From Porphyrobacter sp. (GTDB taxonomy: Bacteria > Pseudomonadota > Alphaproteobacteria > Sphingomonadales > Sphingomonadaceae), in NCBI GenBank assembly GCA_016125555.1, contig WGLN01000015.1:1-64000 (forward strand): a stretch of DNA of 64,000 nucleotides, read 5' to 3'. Under the pieces are notes generated by a model. It was not told the origin of the DNA. It did not search any database and saw nothing but the letters and a program-made list of their open reading frames with translations. Below, one piece after another: positions 8,057-16,007 of the stretch. The position numbers were made by a program, and so were the translations under genes. The stretch's first letter is position 1. Every line of letters begins with the position of its first letter.

Positions 8057-8773
8057 ATGAAAAAGCTCATCCTCCTTGCCGCGGCCGCGCCGCTGGCATT
8101 CACCGGCACCGCCGCCTTTGCCGCGGATACCGCCACCGCCGAGCTCACCCTCAACGGCACGGTCGCTCCGACCTGCTACGTGTCGAGCAACCCGACCGCG
8201 ACCTTCACCAACATGAGCGGTTCCTTCACCGGCGCGCAGGGCGCCGACACGGCGAGCGCGAGCGGCACGATCACCATCGATTCCTCCTCGCTGTTCGACC
8301 AGACCCGGGCCGTGGGTAAGTGGACCGGTGCTGGCGGGTCCAACCCGGGCGACGGCAACCGCACTGCGATCGACTTCAACTTCGGCGCGGTTTGCAACTT
8401 TGCGGATTCGGGCATCACGCTTTCTTCCGCGAACGGCGGTCTCGTCAACACCAGCCCGCCGGCCTTCAGCGGCAACTTCTTCAGCGGCATCAGCTATTCG
8501 CTGACCGGTGATTTCGGCGGGGACAGCTTCGGCACGGTCACCTTCCGTCCGGGCCCCGGCCCGAACGGCGGCCAGGAAATCACCGGCCCCGGCGAATCGA
8601 ATGTCAACAGCACCGCGCTGCCGACCAATGACGACATCAATCTGCGTCTGCGGCTGCGCTACGCGCACAACGCCGATGGCAACAAGGCTGGCACGACCGC
8701 TCTGACGGCCCGTCCGTTCCTTGCCGGCACCTATGCCGACACCGTGACGATCCGCTTCGGCGCCAATCCGTAA
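8057..8773 (+). CDS. Spore coat U domain pilin-like subunit
   Basis: This 238-residue protein has a signal peptide (MKKLILLAAAAPLAFTGTAAFA) and an SCPU-type fold: APTCYVSS, GAVCNFADSG, LSSANGGLVNT and a C-terminal GTYADTVTIRFG strand. It carries a glycine- and proline-rich insertion (RPGPGPNGGQEITGPGE) that the preceding pilin lacks. It lies 25 bases after that gene with a ribosome-binding site (GAAAGGA), so both are co-transcribed. A strong hairpin follows the stop codon. Role as main or adaptor subunit of the Csu-like pilus is inferred from position and family. Confidence 0.85.
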   Translation: MKKLILLAAAAPLAFTGTAAFAADTATAELTLNGTVAPTCYVSSNPTATFTNMSGSFTGAQGADTASASGTITIDSSSLFDQTRAVGKWTGAGGSNPGDGNRTAIDFNFGAVCNFADSGITLSSANGGLVNTSPPAFSGNFFSGISYSLTGDFGGDSFGTVTFRPGPGPNGGQEITGPGESNVNSTALPTNDDINLRLRLRYAHNADGNKAGTTALTARPFLAGTYADTVTIRFGANP

Positions 8774-8786
8774 GCGTCGACCTGAC

Positions 8787-8834
8787 AGCCCGGCGCCTGC
8801 GTGTTTCTACGTGGTCGCCGGGCTTCGCCTTCTT
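8787..8834 (+). terminator. Hairpin with T-rich tail between pilin and chaperone genes
   Basis: AGCCCGGCG at 8787-8795 pairs perfectly with CGCCGGGCT at 8816-8824 and is followed by the T-rich TCGCCTTCTTTGTT. This looks like an intrinsic terminator, possibly leaky. It would let the abundant pilin message end here while less chaperone and usher message is made. It could also act as a 3' stabilising structure for the pilin mRNA. Confidence 0.65.
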
Positions 8835-8894
8835 TGTTAACGGGTCATGCTCGATGACAACCCCACGGGGGTTGCCACGCCTGGGGGTCTCATC

Positions 8895-9656
8895 GTGTTG
8901 CGTAAGTCTGTTCTAGCTTTGGCGGCTGTCATGGCGGCGGTGTTTTCGGCCGTCGCTGCCTATGCGATGTCGATCACGCCGATCGTGCTCGACCTCGAGG
9001 AGTTGGGCGGGCGGTCTTCCGGCTCCATCTCGGTGACGAACCCCAATGCCGCCCCGTTGCCGGTCGAATTCAAGATCCGCCAGATCACGATCGACGAGCG
9101 CGGCAACATCACCTCCAAAACCGATGCGATGGACGATTTCCTGGTCCTTCCCCCGCAGGCGATCATCCCACCGGGCGGAACGCAGAACTTCCGGGTGCAG
9201 TATATCGGCGCCGACGGTCTCGAGCAGAGCCGCATCTACCAGTTCCTGGTCGATCAGGTGCCGGTGGCGCCCAAGAACGACGGGAATGCCCAGATCCAGA
9301 TCGTCTATTCGATCACCGGCCTGCTGACGCTCGCCCCGATGGAGGCCACGTCGGAAGTCTCGGTGGTCGGCGGCGGGATCGAGACCGATGACGAGGGCAA
9401 GCACTTCGCCGCCGTCCGCCTGCGAAATGACGGCGACCGGCACGCCTATCTCAGCCGGGGCAATCTCACCGTGCGTCAGAAGGACGCGAACGGCGACACC
9501 ATCTGGCGCGAATCGCTTTCGCCGGCGCGGATCGAGAAGGAGATCGGTTTCGGTATCCTCGCGCCGCACCAGGAACGCGTGTTCCGCCTCCCATATCCGC
9601 TCGAGCGCGCGGATGGCACGATCGAGGCCGAATTCGACGCTCGCGACCAGAAATGA
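8895..9656 (+). CDS. Periplasmic fimbrial chaperone (PapD/CsuC-like)
   Basis: This 253-residue protein has a signal peptide and two immunoglobulin-like domains typical of pilus chaperones. Landmarks are SITPIVLDLEELGGRSSGSISVTNPN, then LVLPPQAIIPPGGTQNFRVQY, then the linker and second domain ending in FGILAPHQERVFRLP. Such chaperones bind SCPU pilins in the periplasm and donate a strand until the usher takes over. I chose the GTG at 8895 (MLRKSVLALAAV), where a signal peptide starts and a GGGGGT box lies upstream; an ATG at 8847 would add a 16-residue non-signal extension. The stop overlaps the usher start (ATGA), which indicates translational coupling. Confidence 0.85.
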   Translation: MLRKSVLALAAVMAAVFSAVAAYAMSITPIVLDLEELGGRSSGSISVTNPNAAPLPVEFKIRQITIDERGNITSKTDAMDDFLVLPPQAIIPPGGTQNFRVQYIGADGLEQSRIYQFLVDQVPVAPKNDGNAQIQIVYSITGLLTLAPMEATSEVSVVGGGIETDDEGKHFAAVRLRNDGDRHAYLSRGNLTVRQKDANGDTIWRESLSPARIEKEIGFGILAPHQERVFRLPYPLERADGTIEAEFDARDQK

Positions 9657-12208
9657 TCTTCCTTACCGGCGGGCTGCTCTTTCCTGCCGTGATCGGCGGC
9701 CCGCCCGCGGCTTGCGTTGCTTGCAATCGGGCCGTCAATCCCAATCCCGAGATTCTCCCCAGGCTCGCCGAGGTGGCGCAGATGCCGCCGGCACAGCCTG
9801 CCCCGGCATTGCCTCCGCAAGAGCCTGCTCCGTCGCCGGAGGCACCGCGCATCAATCGCTTCGGCAGGACTGTCGAACTGGCGGTGCCGCTGCGCCTCAA
9901 CGGAACCCTTTCGGGCACCGTGCCGCTGCGCATCGGAGCGGATGACAGCCTTGCCATCCCCAAGGTCGCGCTGATCGAGGCGTTCTCGCGGGCGGGGGAG
10001 GCGGCGCTCGCCGCACGCCTCTCCGAACTCGCCGATGTCGCCGGTTATCTCGACTTCCCCACGCTCGCCACTGCCGGACTTCGTGCCAGGTACGATCCTG
10101 CGCTGGTCGAGGTGCAGATGGATCTTCCCGGCACCGAACTGGCCGAACGTAGTATCGCCGTCGCCGGCATCCGTTCGCAGGTCGAAGGCACCTTCGAAGC
10201 CCCGGCGCGCACATCGGGCTATCTCAACATCAGGACCGCGCTCGGCTACGACGTCGTCCGTGGCGGTTCGGACGGGCTCGTCCCGCTGATCGACATGTCG
10301 GGGGCGGTGCGTATCAGGGACGTGGTGGTCGAAAGCGATTTCTCGGCCGACTTCGGGGGGCAGGCGGGAGTTTTCCGGCGCGCCTTCACCCGCGCGGTCT
10401 ACGACCGCCCCGATCTCGATCTGCGGTTCAGCGCGGGCGACGTGTTCGCGATCGCTCAGGGCTCGATCTCCCTGCCCGATGTGCTCGGCATCGGGGTGGA
10501 GCGGCAGAACCGGCTGTTCGATCCGCAGCGCAACCTCCAGACCCGCACGATCCAGACTTTCGCGCTGTCCGATCCCTCGCAGGTCGAGATCGTCATCAAC
10601 GGGAATACCGTGCGCCGTCTGACCCTGGCTCCCGGCAATTACCGGCTGAGCGACTTCCCCTTCGTGACCGGCGGCAACGACGTGCAGATCATCGCCACCG
10701 ATGCCTTCGGCCGCCGCGAAGTCGCCGCATTCAGCCGCTTCTTCAACTTCAGCCTGCTCGCGCAGGGCCAGACCGAGCTTTCCGCAGCCGCGGGTTTCCG
10801 CGCGCAGCAGGGCAGCGCGGTGCGCGAATATGATTTCTCCCGCCCGGCCGCCTACGGATCCTATCGACGCGGGATCACTGAGATGTTCACTCTCGGCGGG
10901 ACGATAGCCGGGGACCCCGATACGCAGGTCATCGGCGCCCAGGCGACGCTGGGGATGCCGCTGGGCACGATGCAGTTCGAAGGCGCCGTGAGCAACGACA
11001 GCATCGTCGGCGTCGGGTTCCAGGCGCGGGCCTTCTACTCCTATACACCCTTCAGCCAGCGCGGCATCTTCGGCGGCGCGTCGCTCTCGGCGGATTTCAC
11101 CAGCCAGAGCTTCAGTTTCGTGGGTCGCGAGTTTCCCGCCCTCAACACCATCGCCGCCAATTTCAGCGCCAATGCCAACTTCCGCCTGACCGAACGCGAC
11201 AACTTCTCATTGAGCGCGAACTACTCGGCCAACCGGCTGGGTCGCTCTGACCGTCTCGAGCTCGCGGTGCGATATGGCCGACGCCTCGACCGGGCGACCA
11301 ATTTCACGGCTTCGGTGGGCTATGGCCAAGGCTTCTTCGGCGACGGCAACGGATTGCAGTTCCAGGTCGGCATCACGCGCCGTTTCGGCCCGCGCGGGTT
11401 CGGTTCGGCACGCTACTCCAACCGCGATGACACCACGCGCCTGACCTATAATCGCGCCGGAGGCCGCGGCGTGGGCGCGACCAATATCAACGCCGGTCTG
11501 GACATCAGCCCCGACTCGGTGTCCGGCGGGGGCGGCATTTTCTATCTCGCCAACCGCGCGGAAATCGGCGTCGCGCACGGCACCAACTACAACCTCGCCG
11601 GCAACGAGATCACCGGGTCGCGCACCACGGTGCAACTGGCGACATCGATCCAGTTTGCGGACGGGACCTTCGCCCTCGGCCGGCCCGTGACCGAGGGCTT
11701 CGCCATCGTCCGCGGTCATCCGACCCTTGAAGGAGCGGATATCTATATCGACCGCGACAACGAGGGCTATCTCTCGAAAAGCGGGGCGCTCGGTCCCGCA
11801 TCGGTGGCGCAGCTCGGCGCCTATTCGGAGCGGACCATTACGGTGGAGGTGCCCGACGCGCCGACCGGCTACGACGTTGGAGCGGGTGCCTATCGGGTGC
11901 GTCCGCCCTATCGCGCCGGCTATCTTTTCACGGTCGGCTCCGATTACACCAAAACGGCCTTCGGGACGCTGATGGACAATGGCCGTCCGCTGGGGCTCGT
12001 CACCGGGGTGGCGCGGGAAATTGACGCCAAGGGCGAACCGCGCAAGATAGAACTCTTCACCAACAGGGTGGGACGGTTCGGGCTCTCCGGTCTCGCTCCG
12101 GGCCGTTGGGAGATCGTCACCGCCACGCAGCCGCCGCTGACCTACGTTCTGGAAATACCGGCCGACGGCGAAAATCTGATCCGGCTCGGGGAGATCGAAC
12201 CGCAATGA
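9653..12208 (+). CDS. Fimbrial outer membrane usher (FimD/CsuD-like)
   Basis: This 851-residue outer-membrane usher exports and orders pilin subunits. It has an N-terminal hydrophobic export segment, a proline-rich stretch (AQPAPALPPQEPAPSPEAP, about 43-61), an usher N-domain and a long beta-barrel region. Typical usher motifs appear, such as VVESDFSADFG, FDPQRNLQTRTIQTFALSDP and VTGGNDVQIIATDAFGRRE, and the plug and C-terminal domains follow. Length is normal for the archaic clade. Its start overlaps the chaperone stop by four bases, and its stop overlaps the start of the tip protein. No truncation or frameshift was seen. Confidence 0.9.
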   Translation: MIFLTGGLLFPAVIGGPPAACVACNRAVNPNPEILPRLAEVAQMPPAQPAPALPPQEPAPSPEAPRINRFGRTVELAVPLRLNGTLSGTVPLRIGADDSLAIPKVALIEAFSRAGEAALAARLSELADVAGYLDFPTLATAGLRARYDPALVEVQMDLPGTELAERSIAVAGIRSQVEGTFEAPARTSGYLNIRTALGYDVVRGGSDGLVPLIDMSGAVRIRDVVVESDFSADFGGQAGVFRRAFTRAVYDRPDLDLRFSAGDVFAIAQGSISLPDVLGIGVERQNRLFDPQRNLQTRTIQTFALSDPSQVEIVINGNTVRRLTLAPGNYRLSDFPFVTGGNDVQIIATDAFGRREVAAFSRFFNFSLLAQGQTELSAAAGFRAQQGSAVREYDFSRPAAYGSYRRGITEMFTLGGTIAGDPDTQVIGAQATLGMPLGTMQFEGAVSNDSIVGVGFQARAFYSYTPFSQRGIFGGASLSADFTSQSFSFVGREFPALNTIAANFSANANFRLTERDNFSLSANYSANRLGRSDRLELAVRYGRRLDRATNFTASVGYGQGFFGDGNGLQFQVGITRRFGPRGFGSARYSNRDDTTRLTYNRAGGRGVGATNINAGLDISPDSVSGGGGIFYLANRAEIGVAHGTNYNLAGNEITGSRTTVQLATSIQFADGTFALGRPVTEGFAIVRGHPTLEGADIYIDRDNEGYLSKSGALGPASVAQLGAYSERTITVEVPDAPTGYDVGAGAYRVRPPYRAGYLFTVGSDYTKTAFGTLMDNGRPLGLVTGVAREIDAKGEPRKIELFTNRVGRFGLSGLAPGRWEIVTATQPPLTYVLEIPADGENLIRLGEIEPQ

Positions 12209-13107
12209 TGCGCTCACTTGTCAAAGCACTGTTCGCCCTCGTCGCCTTCGCCACCCCGCAATTGGCGCAGGCCTGCGTTTCGGCAATCGTCACCGATACC
12301 GGCGCGGTTCCCTATGATGCCACCGCACCTTCCGACACCCTGCGCACTTTCCAGGTCCGCATCACCGGGACCTGCGGGCAGACCGCGGCCTTCCCGGTGC
12401 GGATCGCTTTCGAGGACGACGTGGACCTGCCCCCCTTCGAGCAGGTCGGAGGTGTGCCCTTCGCCATCCTGCGCGCCGGTCGCAACTTGCTGCAGTCCGC
12501 GGCCAGCGGTGTCGTCGCGCCCTTCGACGTGGCGATCGATCCGGCAGGGGAGGTGCTTGAGTTCCAGTTGCAGTTGGCCAAGGGCTACGTCGCGGAAACT
12601 GCGATCCGTCCGATCGAGCTCAGCGTAAGCTACGAGACCGGCGAAGGCTTCGTCGAGGAGGCGCGCTTTCCCATGAGCGTAGCGATCGCGGCCATGCCTT
12701 CGTTCAGTCTCGACCTCGATGGGGGCTTCGGCACAAGGCAGATGGATTTCGGCGTCCTGCAGCCGGGCGAGAGCGAGGATACGGTGCTCGGCATCACGGC
12801 CACCGGTCCCTATCGCATCGACATGAGCACCGAATATGGTGAGAAAATGCGTCGTGCAGACCCCTGCGGCATCCCTCTCCCGGCCCCGCGCGACGCGGCC
12901 GATTTCGTGCCTTACAGCGTGACGCTGGGCAACGCCGTTCTGGGAGAGGCTCTCGGGCTCGACGATCCAGGGCCGTCGATCGGCAGCGTGCTGGCAAAGC
13001 GCGCGGTTCCGGTTCGTGTCACGATCGATCCGGGGCTGCAGCCGCAGCAGGTCAGGGCAGGGCGCTATTGCGACGTGATCACGCTGTCGATCGCGCCGCA
13101 GCCCTGA
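12205..13107 (+). CDS. Spore coat U domain tip subunit (CsuE-like)
   Basis: This 300-residue protein starts with a signal peptide (MMRSLVKALFALVAFATPQLAQA). It has two related halves: an N-terminal domain with ACVSAIVTD and TGTCGQTAAF, and a C-terminal SCPU domain that ends AGRYCDVITLSIAP. Two-domain SCPU proteins at the end of such operons are tip adhesins (CsuE in Acinetobacter), which bind surfaces through the N-domain. The ATG at 12205 overlaps the usher stop; a second in-frame ATG is at 12208. It closes the plus-strand operon. Adhesin function is inferred from position and architecture. Confidence 0.8.
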   Translation: MMRSLVKALFALVAFATPQLAQACVSAIVTDTGAVPYDATAPSDTLRTFQVRITGTCGQTAAFPVRIAFEDDVDLPPFEQVGGVPFAILRAGRNLLQSAASGVVAPFDVAIDPAGEVLEFQLQLAKGYVAETAIRPIELSVSYETGEGFVEEARFPMSVAIAAMPSFSLDLDGGFGTRQMDFGVLQPGESEDTVLGITATGPYRIDMSTEYGEKMRRADPCGIPLPAPRDAADFVPYSVTLGNAVLGEALGLDDPGPSIGSVLAKRAVPVRVTIDPGLQPQQVRAGRYCDVITLSIAPQP

Positions 13108-13120
13108 GAAGGGCCGGCGT

Positions 13121-13549
13121 TCAGAGCGGGTCGATCTGCAAACTGATGCCCGTCGGAAGCGCGGCGCCATCCGCAAGGTCGATGATCAGCGGCGAGGTGC
13201 GGTTGACGGCATAGGACGATGCGAGCAAATCGACGCGCCCGGACCCGTCCAGCGTCACCTGGTTGCCTGCAAAGCTCGCGGTCGCGCCTTCGAGCGTGCC
13301 CGGCGTGTATTCAAGCGCCACGCGATAGCCGCTGCGGTTGCAGAGTTCCTGGACCTGCGAGATGACGATGGCGTTGCCTTCGAGTGTCGCGGGCGCGAGC
13401 GCCCTCACGAAGCACACCTCCGGAACAACCACCGAAAAGTCGAAGCTCACCCGCGCAGCCGCCAGCGGCGTGCCCGCCAATGCGCCGCCCGCGGCCAGAG
13501 CGACGCCGATGCGCAAGATCTGAACTGCTCGAGTCTTCATGGTGACCAT
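13121..13549 (-). CDS. Small secreted protein, SCPU-like, convergent with fimbrial operon
   Basis: This 142-residue protein has a signal peptide (MKTRAVQILRIGVALAAGGALAG) and a short beta-rich mature part. FDFSVVVPEVCFV and a second cysteine in VQELCNRSG recall the disulfide of spore-coat-U pilins, and the end (GISLQIDP) resembles a terminal strand. It stands alone on the minus strand, 13 bases from the end of the tip gene. It may be a further fimbrial subunit under separate control. The start could also be the ATG at 13540. The family link is weak, so the function is tentative. Confidence 0.6.
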   Translation of the reverse strand: MVTMKTRAVQILRIGVALAAGGALAGTPLAAARVSFDFSVVVPEVCFVRALAPATLEGNAIVISQVQELCNRSGYRVALEYTPGTLEGATASFAGNQVTLDGSGRVDLLASSYAVNRTSPLIIDLADGAALPTGISLQIDPL

Positions 13550-13715
13550 CGATTAAGCCGATCACGTAAAGAATCTGATAAGCGGCCTTGGGATCGCCAA
13601 AGGTGCGGGTCTGTCGAACCCATTCCCGCCACGGCCCGGCGAGGAAATGGAACATCGCACCGCCGGCTGCGGTTGGGCTTGCCACATGCAAACCCAGACC
13701 CAACGGAGACGCGAT

Positions 13716-14387
13716 ATGAAATTCACATCCACGCTCGCCGCCGGTCTCGGCATCGCCGCGCTCGCCGCAGCCCCCGCGCTCGCGCAGCAAGCGAACCCTG
13801 ACCGCACGACGTCCATGCAGCGCCAGCAATGGGCGCAGTGGCAGCAGACCAACAACGAGACGGTCAGCGCCCAGCGCATCCTCGGCGGCGATGTCACCAA
13901 CGGCTTCAACATGCTCGGCAACATCACCGACCTGATCCTCGATCCGCAGGGCCAGCGCATCGAATACGTGCTCTACGAGGTGCCCTATCCCTACAAGATC
14001 TACGGTTCCGACGACGGCTTCGTGCGCTGGGACAACGTCGCCTTCGAACGCGGCTATGACAGCGACGTGGACCTGCGGATCGACGACGATGCCCAGGCCG
14101 AGGCCAAGCAGCAGCTGACGCTGACCCGCAGCCAGGCGCGCGGACGCATGGCCAGCCGGATCGTCGGCGGCGACCTGATGTTCGCCGACGGCTCCTCGCG
14201 CGAGATCGACGATATCCTGTTCGATCCCAAGACCGGCATGATCACCGACTTCGTGGTCGAACTCGACGCCGACAGCCTGTTCGACAGCGACACCCGCCGC
14301 GTGCCCGCTGCGATGGTGCGCTTCGATCAGGGCCGCTGGATGGTCGCGCAGCCGGTCACCTACGACTGGCAGGTGTGGGTGTTCTGA
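13716..14387 (+). CDS. Exported protein with two PRC-barrel-like domains
   Basis: This 223-residue protein has a signal peptide (MKFTSTLAAGLGIAALAAAPALA). After a glutamine-rich stretch (QRQQWAQWQQTNNE), two similar PRC-barrel-like segments follow. One is ILGGDVTNGFNMLGNITDLI near residue 50, and the other is RIVGGDLMFADGSSREIDDI near residue 150. PRC-barrel proteins in this group are often stress-induced periplasmic proteins, but their function is poorly known. The ATG at 13716 is preceded by CGGAGA; open frame to 13647 adds no signal peptide. The EF-hand lipoprotein follows at 47 bases, so they probably form an operon. Confidence 0.75.
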   Translation: MKFTSTLAAGLGIAALAAAPALAQQANPDRTTSMQRQQWAQWQQTNNETVSAQRILGGDVTNGFNMLGNITDLILDPQGQRIEYVLYEVPYPYKIYGSDDGFVRWDNVAFERGYDSDVDLRIDDDAQAEAKQQLTLTRSQARGRMASRIVGGDLMFADGSSREIDDILFDPKTGMITDFVVELDADSLFDSDTRRVPAAMVRFDQGRWMVAQPVTYDWQVWVF

Positions 14388-14434
14388 CCTCGCTGCCGCA
14401 CGCCCCGACATGCAACGAGCAAAGGAGAAACACC

Positions 14435-15067
14435 ATGAGACACGCAACCCTGATCGCCCCCGCCATCGCCGCACTGCTGGTGGGCGCCTGCAACGATCGC
14501 GATGACGCCGCCGTCGCCCCGGCGGCGGTCGACGAGGATGTCGCGATGGCGCCTGCCGACGACGCCTATCCGGTCGCCGGGGAGATGAATCCCGAGCAGC
14601 AGAGCAATTACGAAAGCTTCGACCGCGATGCCGCGATGCAGGAATATCAGACCAACAGCAGCGCCATGGCCGATGGGGACGCGCAGGCGATGGGCGGCAG
14701 CGCCCAGGCCTCGGGTTCGGATTCGCAGGCGATGAGCGGCGGGCAGGACAACGCCGCCTCGGGCGCGATGCAGCAGAACGGGGCGAACATGAGCGGCTCG
14801 GTTCCGGCACTCAGACCGCGCAGCCAGATGGACTTCGCCTTCCTCGACCGCAATTCCGACGGCAAACTGTCGGTCGGCGAGTACGCGATCTGGGCGGTGC
14901 GCGCCAATCCGGCGAAGCCCAAGCCGGACGACAACAACCGCCCCTTCATCTCGACCGAGCAGGTCAACGAAGCCGGGCAGACATTCTTCTATTTCGACAC
15001 CGATGGGGACACCTATCTCTCCCCGTCCGAGTTCGACGCCGCCCGCGCCAGCGCGCGAACGCCGTAA
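14435..15067 (+). CDS. EF-hand calcium-binding lipoprotein
   Basis: This 210-residue protein starts with a lipoprotein signal (lipobox LVGAC). A long, low-complexity middle part rich in Ala, Gln, Ser, Asp and Gly follows, and then two EF-hand loops at the C-terminus: DRNSDGKLSVGE at 138-149 and DTDGDTYLSPSE at 188-199. Both have acidic residues at the calcium-coordinating positions. It is predicted to be a membrane-anchored periplasmic calcium-binding protein. The ribosome-binding site AAAGGAGAA precedes the ATG. It probably shares a transcript with the PRC-barrel gene. The partner and process are unknown. Confidence 0.8.
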   Translation: MRHATLIAPAIAALLVGACNDRDDAAVAPAAVDEDVAMAPADDAYPVAGEMNPEQQSNYESFDRDAAMQEYQTNSSAMADGDAQAMGGSAQASGSDSQAMSGGQDNAASGAMQQNGANMSGSVPALRPRSQMDFAFLDRNSDGKLSVGEYAIWAVRANPAKPKPDDNNRPFISTEQVNEAGQTFFYFDTDGDTYLSPSEFDAARASARTP

Positions 15068-15089
15068 GCGGCGCCACGCGACGCCAGAT

Positions 15090-15130
15090 GGGCCGGCCGC
15101 TCTCCCCCGGGCGCGCCGGCCCCGTTTGCG
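15090..15130. terminator. Hairpin between convergent genes, possible bidirectional terminator
   Basis: GGGCCGGC at 15090-15097 pairs with GCCGGCCC at 15115-15122, followed by CGTTTGCGTT. The hairpin lies between the EF-hand lipoprotein (plus) and the DUF4157-like gene (minus). The T tract is weak, so activity as an intrinsic terminator is uncertain. Confidence 0.4.
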
Positions 15131-15745
15131 TTAGGGGGTCTCCCGGCACGGCTCGGCGGCATGGATCGGCAGCTGGCGGCGGGGGACGTCGAGTTCCTCG
15201 AGGATCGCGTTGGTGCGTTCCACGCTCTCGCTCTCCATCGCCGGCCAGTGGGCGAGATAGTCGCGGCTGAACCCGCCGATCCCGCCGCGCTCGCGAACCT
15301 GCCCGACATGGACGAGCTCGTGCGCCCACAGCGAGATGTCGTGCGCCGAAGCGGCATCGGCGAACACCACGACATCGCCGAGCGTCATCCCTTTGTAGCG
15401 CGGGAAGATCGAGGTCACGACCGTGTCGAGGCTGACCCGCCGCGAGGAGGTCGTCCAGCGCACCCGGTCGAGCAATTCGGCATCGTAGTAGGGCGCAAGC
15501 CGCCGGCGCACCGCGGCGGGGATGGGTTCGGTCCCTCCGTGCAGCGCCTCGGCGCGGGCATGGCGGATCGAGGCGCCGAGCAGCGGGGCGAGCGCGGTGT
15601 TGGTGCCGCTGGCAAGCCAGGAAGGCGGCAGGGCGCAGTGATCGGAAGCGGCCGAGCTGCACGAGCCGAGCAGCAGCAGCAGCGCCGCTCCCGCCAGCAA
15701 CGATCTCGCGCGCTTGCGGGATCGTGTGGGCCGGGGGGAAGGCAT
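15131..15745 (-). CDS. DUF4157-like lipoprotein with HExxH motif
   Basis: This 204-residue protein has an arginine-rich N-terminus, a hydrophobic segment and a lipobox-like LLGSC (Cys29). The C-terminal half shows DVVVFADAASAHDISLWAHE with the zinc-metallopeptidase signature HELVH at 142-146. It is followed by QVRERGGIGGFSRDYLAH, the pattern of DUF4157 proteins. DUF4157 domains occur as putative metallopeptidases and as parts of contractile injection system cargo. This one is a short stand-alone lipoprotein, and no injection-system genes are nearby. Peptidase activity is inferred only from the motif. Confidence 0.7.
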   Translation of the reverse strand: MPSPRPTRSRKRARSLLAGAALLLLLGSCSSAASDHCALPPSWLASGTNTALAPLLGASIRHARAEALHGGTEPIPAAVRRRLAPYYDAELLDRVRWTTSSRRVSLDTVVTSIFPRYKGMTLGDVVVFADAASAHDISLWAHELVHVGQVRERGGIGGFSRDYLAHWPAMESESVERTNAILEELDVPRRQLPIHAAEPCRETP

Positions 15746-16007
15746 CGCGAAAGGCTCCTTGCGTAATCTCTGTCCGTCGCCCCCTGCGTTGCCCCATCAA
15801 GCGCCGGAAATCGGGCAAAAATCGGGCCTTTTCCGCCAGCCGCACCCGCGGCGGGGCGGGTGGTTCGCGGCGGCGCGCGCGCACCGCTTTTCCTCACCTA
15901 TGTTGGGGACTCAGCGGGGCGGCTGAGCCACGCCGGACGCTACCAGGCGACGCGCGCGAGGCCCCGCGCCCCCGGCAGCATGGGTGAAAGGAGAGGCGCG
16001 CACCCTG

